Virus record (IMG/VR): IMGVR_UViG_3300010354_000627
Location: 1 to 24,469 of that record
Direction: 5' to 3' (one strand)
Length of the DNA stretch: 24,469 nt
DNA from: a virus
Numbering within the stretch: position 1 is the first letter of the stretch; each line of letters begins with the position of its first letter. Shown piece by piece: positions 1 through 11,600 of the stretch. The notes beneath the pieces are model-generated. The model was not told where the DNA came from. It did no database searches and saw only the letters and a list, made by a program, of their open reading frames with translations. A program made the translations under genes and the position numbers.

Positions 1-7
1 AGCTAAA

Positions 8-250
8 ATGTCTAATTTACCAGTCGATAGAGATTCAAATTACATGTATGATATGTGGGGAACCACAAAATTAATCACTGATTATGATTCGAGTCAACCA
101 AAAAGAGTGATTCAAGAAGTGATGCATGACCCTGCACCACGTCATGACCTTAAAAAACAATCAGAATTGCATGAAAAAATTCGCAATGATTCAGATTATG
201 ATGATTGGGATTATGGCACTGAACCAAACTATGGATCTCCCTGGCACTAG
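8..250 (+). CDS. Small acidic hypothetical protein (80 aa) upstream of gp25
   Basis: I do not recognise this 80-residue protein. It has no signal peptide, no membrane segment and no cysteine. The C-terminal third is rich in Asp, Tyr and Trp (for example DSDYDDWDYGTEPNYG) and the chain ends SPWH; the middle holds a charged, probably helical stretch (HDLKKQSELHEKIRND). The ATG at 8 follows a possible upstream stop TAA at 4-6 by one base, the same TAA-A-ATG junction seen at 682-688 and 23963-23969, which supports this start and suggests the gene is the tail of an operon entering from the left. It ends one base before the late promoter of gp25. Its place beside baseplate genes suggests a virion or assembly role, but that is inference only. 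Confidence 0.8.
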   Translation: MSNLPVDRDSNYMYDMWGTTKLITDYDSSQPKRVIQEVMHDPAPRHDLKKQSELHEKIRNDSDYDDWDYGTEPNYGSPWH

Positions 251-251
251 G

Positions 252-259
252 TATAAATA
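252..259 (+). promoter_or_regulatory. T4-type late promoter for gp25-gp6-giant gene
   Basis: A perfect TATAAATA lies 23 bases before the gp25 ATG. In T4 this is the -10 element recognised by the gp55 late sigma factor, with no -35 element needed. Its intergenic placement directly after the stop of the preceding gene fits a real promoter. Transcription should start about 6-7 bases downstream, leaving a leader of under 20 bases. Confidence 0.8.
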
Positions 260-282
260 AAAGCAAGAAAATCTATTCATCA

Positions 283-684
283 ATGGCAGTCACACGAATA
301 TCCAGAGCATTTAAGGATATTAGTTTATCTTTTGAACCACATCCTGTGACAAAAGATCTACCTGTCTTGGTTAATGAAAGGGCAATCACTAGATCTGTTC
401 GCAACTTAGTAGAAACTATCCCAACAGAAAGATTTTTTAATCCCCTGTTGGGATCTGATGTTCGCAGAAGTTTGTTTGAATTCGTCGATTATGGATCTGC
501 ATCCGTAATTGAAGATCAAATTAAGACAACAATTAATAATTTTGAAGTTCGTGTTGATAATGTACTGGTTGAGGTTGATCCAAGACCCGATGATAATTCA
601 TTCGAAGTGACTATCATCTTTGATATTATTGGACAAGATTTCCCAACCCAACAATTTACATTCTTATTAGAGGCAACAAGATAA
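283..684 (+). CDS. 25: Baseplate wedge subunit gp25 (GPW/gp25 family)
   Basis: This 133-residue protein is almost the same length as T4 gp25 (about 132 aa). It carries the family's N-terminal element FEPHPVTKDLPVLVNERAI (residues 17-35) and the conserved core SVRNLVETIPTERFFNPLLG (38-57), followed by DVRRSLFEFVD. The family also includes the wedge component of contractile injection systems. In T4, gp25 sits in the inner baseplate beside gp6 and gp53 and helps start sheath polymerisation. The gene lies directly behind a late promoter and is followed after one base by gp6 (TAA-A-ATG), implying coupled translation of two wedge partners. No clear Shine-Dalgarno sequence precedes the ATG at 283. 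The protein looks intact. Confidence 0.96.
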   Translation: MAVTRISRAFKDISLSFEPHPVTKDLPVLVNERAITRSVRNLVETIPTERFFNPLLGSDVRRSLFEFVDYGSASVIEDQIKTTINNFEVRVDNVLVEVDPRPDDNSFEVTIIFDIIGQDFPTQQFTFLLEATR

Positions 685-685
685 A

Positions 686-2611
686 ATGCCTTTTACACAA
701 TTTACGAATCTAGATTTCGATCAGATCAAAACTCAAATTAAAGATTATCTCCGTGCAAATTCAAATTTCACGGATTTTGATTTTGAGGGATCTAATTTCT
801 CAATCTTGATTGATACGCTAGCATATAATACCTATATCACAGCATTCAACTCGAATATGGTTGTGAATGAATCCTTCTTGGATTCTGCGACTCTGAGAGA
901 GAATGTTGTCTCCTTAGCAAGAAATATTGGTTACGTACCACGCTCTAAAACCGCCTCTAAGGCGTCTATAACCTTTGATGTTCCTACCACTACCGCAAGT
1001 CCTTTCATCACTCTACAAGCGGGTCTGGTATGCGTAGGAGCGTTTGATAATACATCATACAGATTTTCTATTTCGGAAGATATTACAGCAGTAGTTAATA
1101 ATGGAATCGCAAGATTTGGATCATCAGCATCACCAGTTTCCATCTATCAAGGAAGTCTGCTGACAAAACAATGGACTGTTGATCAGTCACAGGATCAGAG
1201 ATTTATTCTCGAAAATGCAAACATTGATACATCAACCATTGTTGTTTATGTTAAGGGTATTAATGACACTGGTCTTGGAAGAGAATATTTCAAAGTTGAT
1301 AATATTCTAAGTATTAATAAAAATTCAGAGATCTATTTGATTCAAGAAGTTCAAGATGAAAAGTATGAACTTCTTTTTGGAGATGGATATTTTGGAAAGA
1401 AACTGGAAAACAATTCAGTAATTACAGTCAAATATATCATAACTGATGGTGAGAGAGGTAATGGGGCATCAAACTTTGATTTCCAAGGAAATTTTGTAGA
1501 TTCTTCGAATATAAGAGTCATTCCTTCTTCAACAATTACTGTTAACACCATTCAAAAATCTTCTAATGGTGGTGAGATTGAACCAATATCATCAATCAAA
1601 TATTTTGCTCCAAGACTTTATTCTGCACAGTATAGAGCAGTGACTTCTCGTGACTATGAAACTATTATTCAATCAATTTATCCCAATACAGAGTCAGTTT
1701 CTGTTGTTGGCGGAGAAGAATTATCCCCACCTCAATTTGGAACGGTTCAAATCAGCATCAAACCTAAAAACGGAACTTATATTTCTGATTTTGACAAGCA
1801 AAATATTCTATCAAATCTCAAGCAATATTCGATCGCAGGAATTAATCAGAAGATAATCGATCTTAAGATTCTCTATGTTGAGATTGATTCGTCAGTTTAT
1901 TATAATAAGAATCAAGTTTCTAGTGTTGATAACTTAAAGACCTCAATAGTTTCTGCTCTAACGGACTATTCAAAGAACATTGATATGAATAAGTTTGGAG
2001 GAAGATTCAAGTATAGTAAAGTTCTACAATTAATTGATAGAGTTGATTCTGCAATCACTTCTAATATCACAAAAGTTATTATTAGAAGAGATATGAAAGT
2101 ATTGATTAATCAATTTACTCAATATGAACTTTGTTTTGGAAATAGGTTCCACATTAATCCGCAAGGATATAATATCAAGAGCACAGGATTTAAAGTTTCT
2201 GGTTCTGATGATATTGTTTATTTTACAGATGTTCCAAATAAAGATGCTAATGGAAATTTGGATGGAAGTGGTAAGGGATCTCTAAGTATTATTAAACCAA
2301 CGGAAAGGGGAACAAATTTAGTCGTATTAAAATCTATCGGAACAATTGATTATACCAATGGCGAGATCATAGTCAATACAGTTAATATCACTTCAACAGT
2401 CGCTGACAACGACATCATTGAGGTTCAGGCGTTCCCAGATTCAAATGATGTTGTTGGATTAAAAGATCTATATTTAAGTTTTAATGTTGCTAATAGTCAG
2501 ATAAATATGATTAAAGACGTGATTTCTTCCGGAGAGGATATCTCCGGAGTTACTTTTACAAGAGATTACTATACTTCAAGTTATTCTAACGGAGAAATCG
2601 AGAGGAAGTAA
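686..2611 (+). CDS. 6: Baseplate wedge subunit gp6 (baseplate J-like)
   Basis: The 641-residue product is close in length to T4 gp6 (about 660 aa). The N-terminus has the typical gp6 pattern: an FEGSNFSILIDTLAYNTY helix (33-50), then NMVVNESFLDSATLRENVV and ARNIGYVPRSK. Further on come GDGYFGKKL (about 232-240) and SRDYETIIQSIYPN (about 321-334), which match the baseplate J-like core. In T4, gp6 forms the dimers that join wedges into the hexagonal inner ring, binding gp25, gp53 and gp7. An AGAGG at 669-673 lies 12 bases before the ATG, rather far for a ribosome binding site, so reinitiation after gp25 is plausible. The last 90 bases contain a strong hairpin and the ribosome binding site of the next gene. 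Confidence 0.95.
   Translation: MPFTQFTNLDFDQIKTQIKDYLRANSNFTDFDFEGSNFSILIDTLAYNTYITAFNSNMVVNESFLDSATLRENVVSLARNIGYVPRSKTASKASITFDVPTTTASPFITLQAGLVCVGAFDNTSYRFSISEDITAVVNNGIARFGSSASPVSIYQGSLLTKQWTVDQSQDQRFILENANIDTSTIVVYVKGINDTGLGREYFKVDNILSINKNSEIYLIQEVQDEKYELLFGDGYFGKKLENNSVITVKYIITDGERGNGASNFDFQGNFVDSSNIRVIPSSTITVNTIQKSSNGGEIEPISSIKYFAPRLYSAQYRAVTSRDYETIIQSIYPNTESVSVVGGEELSPPQFGTVQISIKPKNGTYISDFDKQNILSNLKQYSIAGINQKIIDLKILYVEIDSSVYYNKNQVSSVDNLKTSIVSALTDYSKNIDMNKFGGRFKYSKVLQLIDRVDSAITSNITKVIIRRDMKVLINQFTQYELCFGNRFHINPQGYNIKSTGFKVSGSDDIVYFTDVPNKDANGNLDGSGKGSLSIIKPTERGTNLVVLKSIGTIDYTNGEIIVNTVNITSTVADNDIIEVQAFPDSNDVVGLKDLYLSFNVANSQINMIKDVISSGEDISGVTFTRDYYTSSYSNGEIERK
2528..2548 (+). other. GC-rich hairpin near the 3' end of gene 6
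   Basis: TCCGGAGA (2528-2535) and TCTCCGGA (2541-2548) form a perfect 8-bp stem with the 5-base loop GGATA. A short pyrimidine-rich stretch (TTACTTTT) follows from about 2550. It lies inside the gp6 reading frame, about 65 bases before the start of the giant gene. It could be a weak terminator or attenuator, an RNA stability or processing element, or a by-product of coding. The T-run is too poor to call it a terminator. Confidence 0.5.
2601..2607 (+). promoter_or_regulatory. Shine-Dalgarno sequence for the giant structural gene
   Basis: AGAGGAA ends 7 bases before the ATG at 2615 and overlaps the last codons of gp6. It is one of the two best ribosome binding sites in the window, and it supports 2615 as the start. 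Confidence 0.7.
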
Positions 2612-2614
2612 AAT

Positions 2615-5600
2615 ATGTCAGATTTTGAGAAGAGAGTGCAGATCAATAGGATTATTGAGAGCCAACTTCCAGAGTTTATAGTTTCAGATTTTCCAAAGGC
2701 AATCGATTTCTTTAGACAATATTACATCTCCCAGGAGTTTCAGGGTGGTAACATTGATATTGCAGAAAATCTAGATCAGTATCTAAAACTTGATAATCTT
2801 GTTCCAGAAGTTGTTGTTGGATCAACAACTCTTTCTGCAAGCATTTCCTCTTCAGATACAACTATCACAGTTGCTTCTACAAAAGGATTTCCATCAGAAT
2901 ACGGTCTTTTAAAGATTGGTGATGAGATCATTACCTACACTGGTGTTACTCCAACCACATTTACTGGTTGTATTCGTGGATTTAGTGGTGTTACTGGATA
3001 TAATAACGTTTCCATTTCTGATTTTGTTGATAACGTAAATAAACAATCTCTAATATTTTCGGAATCTTCTCAGCAAAGTCACACATCAGGTGCAAAAATC
3101 ACTAACCTGAGTGTCTTATTCCTACAAGAATTCTATAAAAAACTCAAATATACCTTTACACCTGGATTAGAAAATTTTGATTTTGTTTCTGATCTTGATG
3201 TTGGCAATTTTATTAAACATGCGAGAGACTTTTATCAGTCAAAAGGTATTGAAGAATCTGTAAAAATTCTTTTTAAAGTTCTTTATGGGGTTGATGCTCT
3301 AGTATTAGATCTTGAAAGAAGACTTATTAAGCCATCTTCTGCCGAATATACCAGAAGAGAAGTTATTGTAGCAAAAAATATTTCCGGTGAACCTCTAAAT
3401 CTTGAAGGACAAACAGTATATAAATCGGATGATGTAACCACAAATGCTGCGGTTTCAAACATTGAAATATTTTCAAGAAATAATGAAACTTATTATAGAA
3501 TTGAACTGTTTGTTGGATACAGTGATAGAGATCTTATCGAAGGCATTTTCACAATTCCAGGAAAGACAAAGAATCTGGAAGAAGTTAGTGTTGGATCTTC
3601 TATAATTTTCGTTGATTCTACAATCGGATTTTCAGAGTCTGGAACTCTAATATCTGGCAACAATACTATAAAATATACTTCAAAATCTATTAATCAGTTT
3701 TTTGGTTGTACAGGAATCAATGAAGCAATTCCTATTGCATCCGATATCAGATCTGATGAGACAATTTATGGATATGAAAATGGAGATACTTCTAAAAGAG
3801 TTGATCTACGTATAACTGGTGTAATTTCAAAATTTGAAACAATTGATGATATTTCTCTTGTAGATGAAGGTGAAGAAATTACAGTCAAAAATCTTGGAGA
3901 AGTAATTAAAAATCCAAGTGGTACAAAAACATATAAAGAAATATTTGCAAATTCTTGGATTTATAACACTAGCACCAGATATCAAATTTCAAATATTTCT
4001 GGATCTACCTTTACGTTATTGAGTGAAGTTGATAAGTCTAGTCTAGATGTAGGTGATACTGTTGATATTTTATTCAGGAATACTAATAATATTGCTTCTT
4101 CTAGTGCAACTGTTACCACTATCAATAAATCTACAAAACAGATTATTTTGAGTGGGATTTCTGGATTTACACCAATTGTAAATCAATCTTATGATATAAG
4201 AAGAAAGATAAAAAAATCAAAGAGTTCTGGCGTTTCTCTTTTACTTGGTAATGATTCTTATATTTCCAATACACTAAATGTTTACACTACTGATGACAAT
4301 CAGGGATATGTTGCAGCAAACAGTCTACCATCATATGAAATTAATGATCAAATTATAGAGTCTAGTATACCTAATGGATCAACAACATATCTTGATGGAT
4401 ACAATTCTATTCTCCAAGCATATTCTATTATAAAGTTTGATAGTCCTATCAAATTTATTGATGGTGATGTTGTAACTTATAGTGCAAATCAACCACTTTC
4501 TGGATTAATTTCTGGATTTGATTATTATGTAAAGAAATTATCATCTAACCAAATTAGGTTATATGCGTCAAGATCACTATTGGGTGGTTCTGACTATGTT
4601 GTATTTGGTCAAAATTCTACTTCTGGAACTCATAGGTTTACCCTGAAGAGACATAGTAATAGATCTCTATCTTTGAATAAGATACTTAGAAAATTTCCAA
4701 TTGAAAAAACAATCACCAAGTTTGGCAAAAGTAGTGAAAGATCTTCAAATACCGTTACAGGTAGTATTGGAATCTTGATTGATGGTGTTGAAATTACCAA
4801 TCCAGAATCGAAGGATAAAATTTATTATGGTCCACTAAAAGAATTCAACGTTTTAAATACTGGGAAGGACTATGATGTCATAAATCCGCCCGAAATTACG
4901 ATTTCAGCAGGTGCTGGAATTACTGCTCTCGTTGAACCAATTATTGAGGGTAGTGTAAAAGAAGTTTTTGTAGATCCTCAAGACTTCGATGTTAACAATA
5001 TCGTTTCACTATCATTAACTGGTGGCAATGGAACTGGTTGTATCTTAGAACCAGTGATTGGCGAAAGATTTAGAGAAGTTGAATTTGATAGTAGAGCATT
5101 AACTGTTGGTGGTGGAGTTGATCTTACTGATGAAACAATTACATTTTTATCTAATCACAATTTTAACACTGGCGATGCGATCATTTACAATCAAAATGGA
5201 AATAATCCAATTTTAGTTGGACAACCTGGGGATATTACAAATACTGTAACAGGAACGTTAGTTGGTGGTGACATATATTATGCAAGATTTGTTAATACCA
5301 GATCTATTAAACTTTTCAATACTTTATCAGATTGTATTTCTGGAATTAATACCATTGGTTTTTCGACAACAAGCACATTTAGTGGCATCCATAAATTTAG
5401 AACTTTACCAAAAACAACTCTAAGGAGTGTCAAAGTCCTAAATGGAGGATCTGGTTATCAGCATAGAAAACTAAGAGTTAGTTCGACGGGAATTTCTACC
5501 GAGTATAATACAATTTCATATAAGAATCACGGATTCTCAACTGGTGAAATTGTAACTTATTCTACATCTGGATCTGAAATTTCTGGGTTATCAACCACAA

Positions 5601-8600
5601 ATAGTTATTCTATTGATAAAATTGATGCTAATACATTTAAACTTATCGATGTTGGCATTGGAGCATCGATTACTTCAAATCTTACTAAAAACAAGCATGT
5701 AGATATTCAATCTTTGGGATCTGGTTATCAAATATTCCAATATCCAGATATCCAAGTTAATGTAAACGTTTCTTATGGATCTACTTTTACTGGTGATTTT
5801 CTGTTTACTCCGATAGTTACTGGACAAATTACTGGTGCATACCTATATGAAAGCGGAACAGGTTATGGATCGGAAATTTTAAATTTACATAAAAAACCAC
5901 TAATTTCGTTAAAGAACGGAAAAAATGCTCAGTTGAATCCAATTGTTTCTGGTGGTAGAGTCATTGATGTTCAAATTTTAAGCACTGGATCCGAGTATTA
6001 TTCTATTCCCGAACTAATCACAACTGGTGAAGGAACTGGTTGTGTTCTTAAACCAGTTATCAGTAATGGAAAAATTACAGACGTTGTTGTAATTAATACT
6101 GGTATTGGTTATAGTTCAACTAATACCAATATTCAAGTTAAACCAAGAGGATCTGGTGCATTATTTGATGTAAGAGTAAGAGATCTTACAATTAATGATG
6201 CTGAAAGATACGCAACATATACTAGAACTAGAAGTCCAAAAATATTTTCAAGTTTAAACAACAGCACTACGGATGATTCTCTTGTTTATGGAATGTATGG
6301 TTATTCCGAAGATCTTGGAAATAATTATTCCGATTTCGGAAGTTTCCACTCACCTATAATCGGATGGGCTTATGATGGAAATCCAATATATGGTCCTTAT
6401 GGATATTCAAGACCAAATGATGTTCAATCTGGTATTAGAGTTTTAAATCCGGGTTATAATCTAAATTCCTCAAAAGTTGTCGATAGACCATCTACATTTT
6501 CTAGTGGATTCTTCATTGAAGATTTTGAATATACTGGCGATGGAGATCTAGATGAGCACAATGGTAGATATTGCAGAACACCAGATTTTCCAAATGGTGT
6601 TTATGCGTATTTTGCAGGTATAACAACGAGTCTATCAACAAATACTCTTGAACCTAGATATCCTTATTTTGTAGGAAATACTTTTAAATCGACTCTAATA
6701 TCGGAAAATTCTTACCTAGATCAATCTTTTGACTTTAATAATTCAGATTTAATTAGAAATACTTATCCTTATAAGATCAACGATAAGTATGCCGATTATG
6801 ACTTCTTAGTGGAACCTTATGAAGATTTTCCACAAGTAACTGTTGTTGAATCTGTAAATAAGGGTGTCGTTGATGTTATTAATGTTGTTGATGGTGGATC
6901 CAATTACAAAATTGGTGATGTAGTTAACTTTAATCAAACTGGAACTAATGGAACTGGATTAAGTGCCGAGGTTTCTGAGATTGTAGGTAAAAATATTAAT
7001 AATATTGAAACAACTCTTGAAACTTATTCTCCTTGCGTATTTGTTTGGGATAATGATAATACTGTTTCGGCATATTATGAATATGGTTTTGATTTAAAAA
7101 ATAATGACACTGTATTGGTTAGTGGTCTTTCAACCTCTATTGCAAGACTCTCTGGATCTAAAAAGGTAGGTTTTTCAACCGAAACTGTTGGGTTAGCAAA
7201 AACAATGAGCAGTTATAGCACACCAGGAGGCATAACTGAAGATATATCTGTTATTAGAAGACCACTTGTATCCATTGGAAGCAGTATTTACATTAAGTCA
7301 AGTCTTGGATCTGAAACTGTAAGGGTGTTGAATGATTTTAATAATGGTGTTTTAAGAGTAAAGAGATTTGGTAATACTGGTGCGGCTCATACTTTTGGAA
7401 GTGATTTAAATGTAATAAATGATAGGATAAGAATACAAACAAAATCTCCAGTATTCAAATCTGAAAGAGATAGATTAGTTTATTTTAACGCAAAAGATTC
7501 GGTTGGAATCGGAACTACTATTGGTGGAGCGGTATCTAAGACATTTACAATTGGTGAAACAAGTGAGAACATTTCTATTCCACATAGAAGCATATATCTA
7601 CCTAACCATCCATTCAAAACAGGAGATCAAGTTACCTTTACAAAATCAGATCTTGCTGGCATTGACTCATTGATTGTTGCAGACAACGACTCGAGTTTGA
7701 ATACATTCCAAATTCCAGATACCTTTACATTAACATCAACTGTTTACATCATTAATAAGAGTAGAAATCACATTGGTCTTGTAACTCAGGTTGGATTGAC
7801 AACAAATAGTGAGGGATTATTCTTCTACAGTGATGGAACAGATAATTCAGAGTATTTGTTAAAAACAAATTATGATAATGTAACGGGGCAGATTGATAAA
7901 GTAGTATCAACTGTTAGTGTTGCACAATCTCATGGTCTTTCCAATGGAGACACTATTAAATTAACGTTGGTACCTAATACCGTCGTTGGTTTAGGAACAA
8001 CATCCGCTCTATCCTTATCATTTAATGAAAATGAGAAGAAACTTCTAATTAATTCTATTGGTATTAATTCTACACAAATTAATGTGGCGGATAATACAAT
8101 CACAATTCCAAATCATGGATACAAAACTGGCGATAAAATCTTCTATGATAGTATTGAAGTTGCTTCTGGACTAACAACTGGTTCTTATTATGTAATTAAA
8201 GATAGCAATAGTAAGTTTAGACTTGCAGAAACTTTATATGATTCGAATCCAGAAACCGAAGCAGTTATTAATATTGTTGGCACCGGTGCATCAGTTCATA
8301 ATTTTGCCCTTATCAATCCAAAAATTGATGTAGTTAAAAATTCAAATCTAAAATTCAATTTAGGAGATTCTTCACTACAAGGATATAAATTTAAAATCTT
8401 TACTGACAAAGAATTTACTAATGAATTTACATCGATTGGAGATAGCACAGAATTTAATGTAATTGGTATTGGAACAGTTGGATTTGGAACTGCTTCTTTG
8501 ACAATTAATTATTCTAATAATCTTCCACAAAAACTTTTCTATTCGTTAGAAAAATCTGGATATATTAGTACAGCAGACAAAGAAGTTACTAACTATTCTG

Positions 8601-11600
8601 AAATTGATTATATCAATAGTGAATATAATGGAATATATTCTGTTTTTGGTATATCAACTAATAGTTTTAAAATTTCTCCCACAAGAGTTCCTACTGTTTT
8701 ATCTTATTACAGTGATCAAGTAGAAAAGTTTGAATACTCTACAAAATCTTCTACTGCAATTAATGGATCTATCGGGAAAGTTAAGATTCTTTCAAAAGGG
8801 TTTAATTTCAAGAAACTTCCAAAATTTGTTGACGTAACATCAAGTAATGGTCAAGATGCAAACCTTGTAGCAATTTCTACTTCTATTGGTGGAATTAAAG
8901 ATATTAGATTTAAAAATATTGGATATGAATATCCATCGGATAAAACTTTAAATCCACAAGCTTTTGTTGCTCCAATTGTAAATCTAGACAATTCAGACAC
9001 TATTGATGAAATAAGAATTATCTCTGGTGGAAGTAGATACCTAAATGCACCTAACTTACTTCTATGGAATGAGGCAACTAATACAGTTGTTGATGATTCC
9101 TCTCTAATAGCATTGACTCCAAGTGGTGCTATATCAGAGGTTGTAGAAGTTGCGCCAATATACGGATTAAAATCAGATCCACATAAAATTATTGCAGTTA
9201 ATAACTCGAATGGCGTTGGGATCAGTTCTTTAATTACAAGTAGTGGTGGAATTGCAACTTGCACAATATCAACACCAATTTTAGGATTCACTGAACCATT
9301 ATTTGACGAAAATGATGAAATTTTTGTAGAAGGTATTGAATTAATTGGAGATGGAACAGGTTATAACTCCGAAGATTATGATTATAGATTCTTTAAAGTT
9401 CAATCATATGTGAATTCCAATCCAGCAGTAGTTACTTTTGCTCTAGTTGATGATCTTGGTGTTGGACTATCTACAAATCCAGGAATAGCAAAAACATTCC
9501 AGTCTGGTTATGCAACTATCATTAACAAAGATTATTATCCACAAATTGAAGTTATTAAAAAGAGAGGCGAATTTGTATTAAACGAAAAACTTTTTGTTGA
9601 TACTGGAACTGGATTTATTGAAGAAGATCTTTCTATCTCTGCGATAAGAGATGAGTTTATTAAAGTTGTAGGTAGATACTCCTTACAAAGTGGAGATAAA
9701 ATTAAAGGTAAAAACAGTGGTATTATTGCGGACGTAGTATCTGTTGATGAAAACAGATCAAGATTTAAGATTGATTATGCGGCAAGACAAAATTTTGGAT
9801 GGAAAAATGACATTGGAAAGATTAGTGAAGATTATCAAGTAACACCAGATAATGATTACTATCAGAATCTATCTTACTCAATCAAGAGTCCAATAACTTG
9901 GGATAATCTTTCAAGTCCTGTTAACAGCATTATACACCCAGCAGGGATGAAGAATTTCGCTGATGTTGGTATAGTTTCAGCAACTAACAGTGGCGTTGGA
10001 TTAGCAGGAACAACAACTGCTACGATTGTTCTCGATGTCGTTGAAGAAAGAAGAGTTGATGTAATAAACAACTTTGACAATGTAGTTGACTATGACCCGA
10101 GAACAAATCCAGATCAATCTAAGTATCTTAAAATTCAAAATAGAAAACTGACTGATTATACCGAATGTAGAACTAATAGAGTTCTTATTCATGACGATAT
10201 TAGTTCCAGATTCTCGAGCAGAGGGTTTGAAGATCCTTTTGTGGAAATTGAAGAAATTGATACTATTGACACCCATGTAAGATACACGATTCAAATTGTA
10301 GATCCAGATACATTTGAGTGTCAGTTGACCGAATTAGTATTACAGACTACAACCATAGATTCTACAATTTTTGAGAAGTATACAATTTATAGTAATGAAC
10401 TTCTGGGCGATTTTAGTGCCAATGTAGATGATTTTGGTAGAAAAACACTTATTTTCACACCAACAGACAGGTTTACAAGAGACCATGACATTAAAATTCT
10501 GAAGAAGACTTTCTCCACTATATCAACTGGAATTGGAACACAAAGCATTGGATCTATTAACTTGATTGGTAATAATGTTCTTGGTATTTCTACCGTTGGA
10601 ACTTCAAGTAGTATAGGAACAATTGCAGAATTTTCAGATACTGATTTTAATGGATTATTTGCAAATGTTGAGATTCTTGATACCATAACTCAGGAAGTAA
10701 ACTATGTTGATGTTGCAATAGATTTTGATGGAACGAATACATATTTGAGCGAATATTACTTCGATACTACTTCACAGGGTTATAGTTCTTCTTCTATTGG
10801 ATTGGTAACCGCAATTTATGATTCCACATCTGGAATAGTTTCATTCAGAGTTAAAAATGAAGAGGAAAGTATCCTTAACGTTAGAGCAAATATTGTAGGA
10901 TTTGCCGCAACAACCGCTGGAATTGGTACTTATAGATTCTTGACAGTTGGTCAACCAGAAGAAGCAGAAAGAAGTGCAAAATTAGAGTCAACTGTTGGTG
11001 TTGGAACAACATCAATTAAAGTTGGTTCTTTCAATTCAAATCTAATATCGGCATCTTCTTCCCTTGTAAGGGTTTCTCTGGGAAGTAGTTCTGCAATTCA
11101 CCAGGTTTCGATCGTTAAAGGATTTGATAACGTAATCGTTGTTCCTGGACCTTTCTCACCAACAAATAATACAACAGGTCTTGGAACTTTTGGTGGAGAA
11201 AGTGTTGGTAATTATTTCTACTTGAATTTCTATCCCGACCATTCAGATTCTGAAACCACAGTTCAGGCATTTAATGAGACATTCTACACTTATAGTGATT
11301 TTGAAAATATACCAGAATCTCTAACTTATGGAAACAGCACTCAGAGACTGTTCTTATCAGCATATGACAGTATTAATGGAACAAGAGCAAACAAAGTTAA
11401 CTTTGACTTAAAACATGAAGGTGTTTCAATCTATAAGAAGACTTTTAATCCAGCAGATGCTGAAACTTTGAATTTGTCAACTGGCGTCTTTACTATTAGA
11501 AATCACTTCTTCAATACGGGAGAAGAATTAACTTATGCGCCGAAATCATCATTTATTGGTGTTGGTGAAAGTGCTGTTGGAATTGGATCTACCGCAAATT

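Noticed and set aside
943-965. Small hairpin CGCCT-CTA-AGGCG in gp6
   Set aside because: It has only five pairs, within codons, with no T-run and no junction nearby; this is expected by chance.
3417-3424. TATAAATC resembling a late promoter inside the giant gene
   Set aside because: The last base does not match, it lies deep in a coding region, and no gene starts downstream.
8851-9291. A minus-strand open frame of 146 codons
   Set aside because: It lies wholly inside the giant gene, has no ribosome binding site or promoter, and no minus-strand operon exists. AT-rich repetitive coding DNA readily gives such frames. The same applies to the minus-strand frame at 14548-14985.
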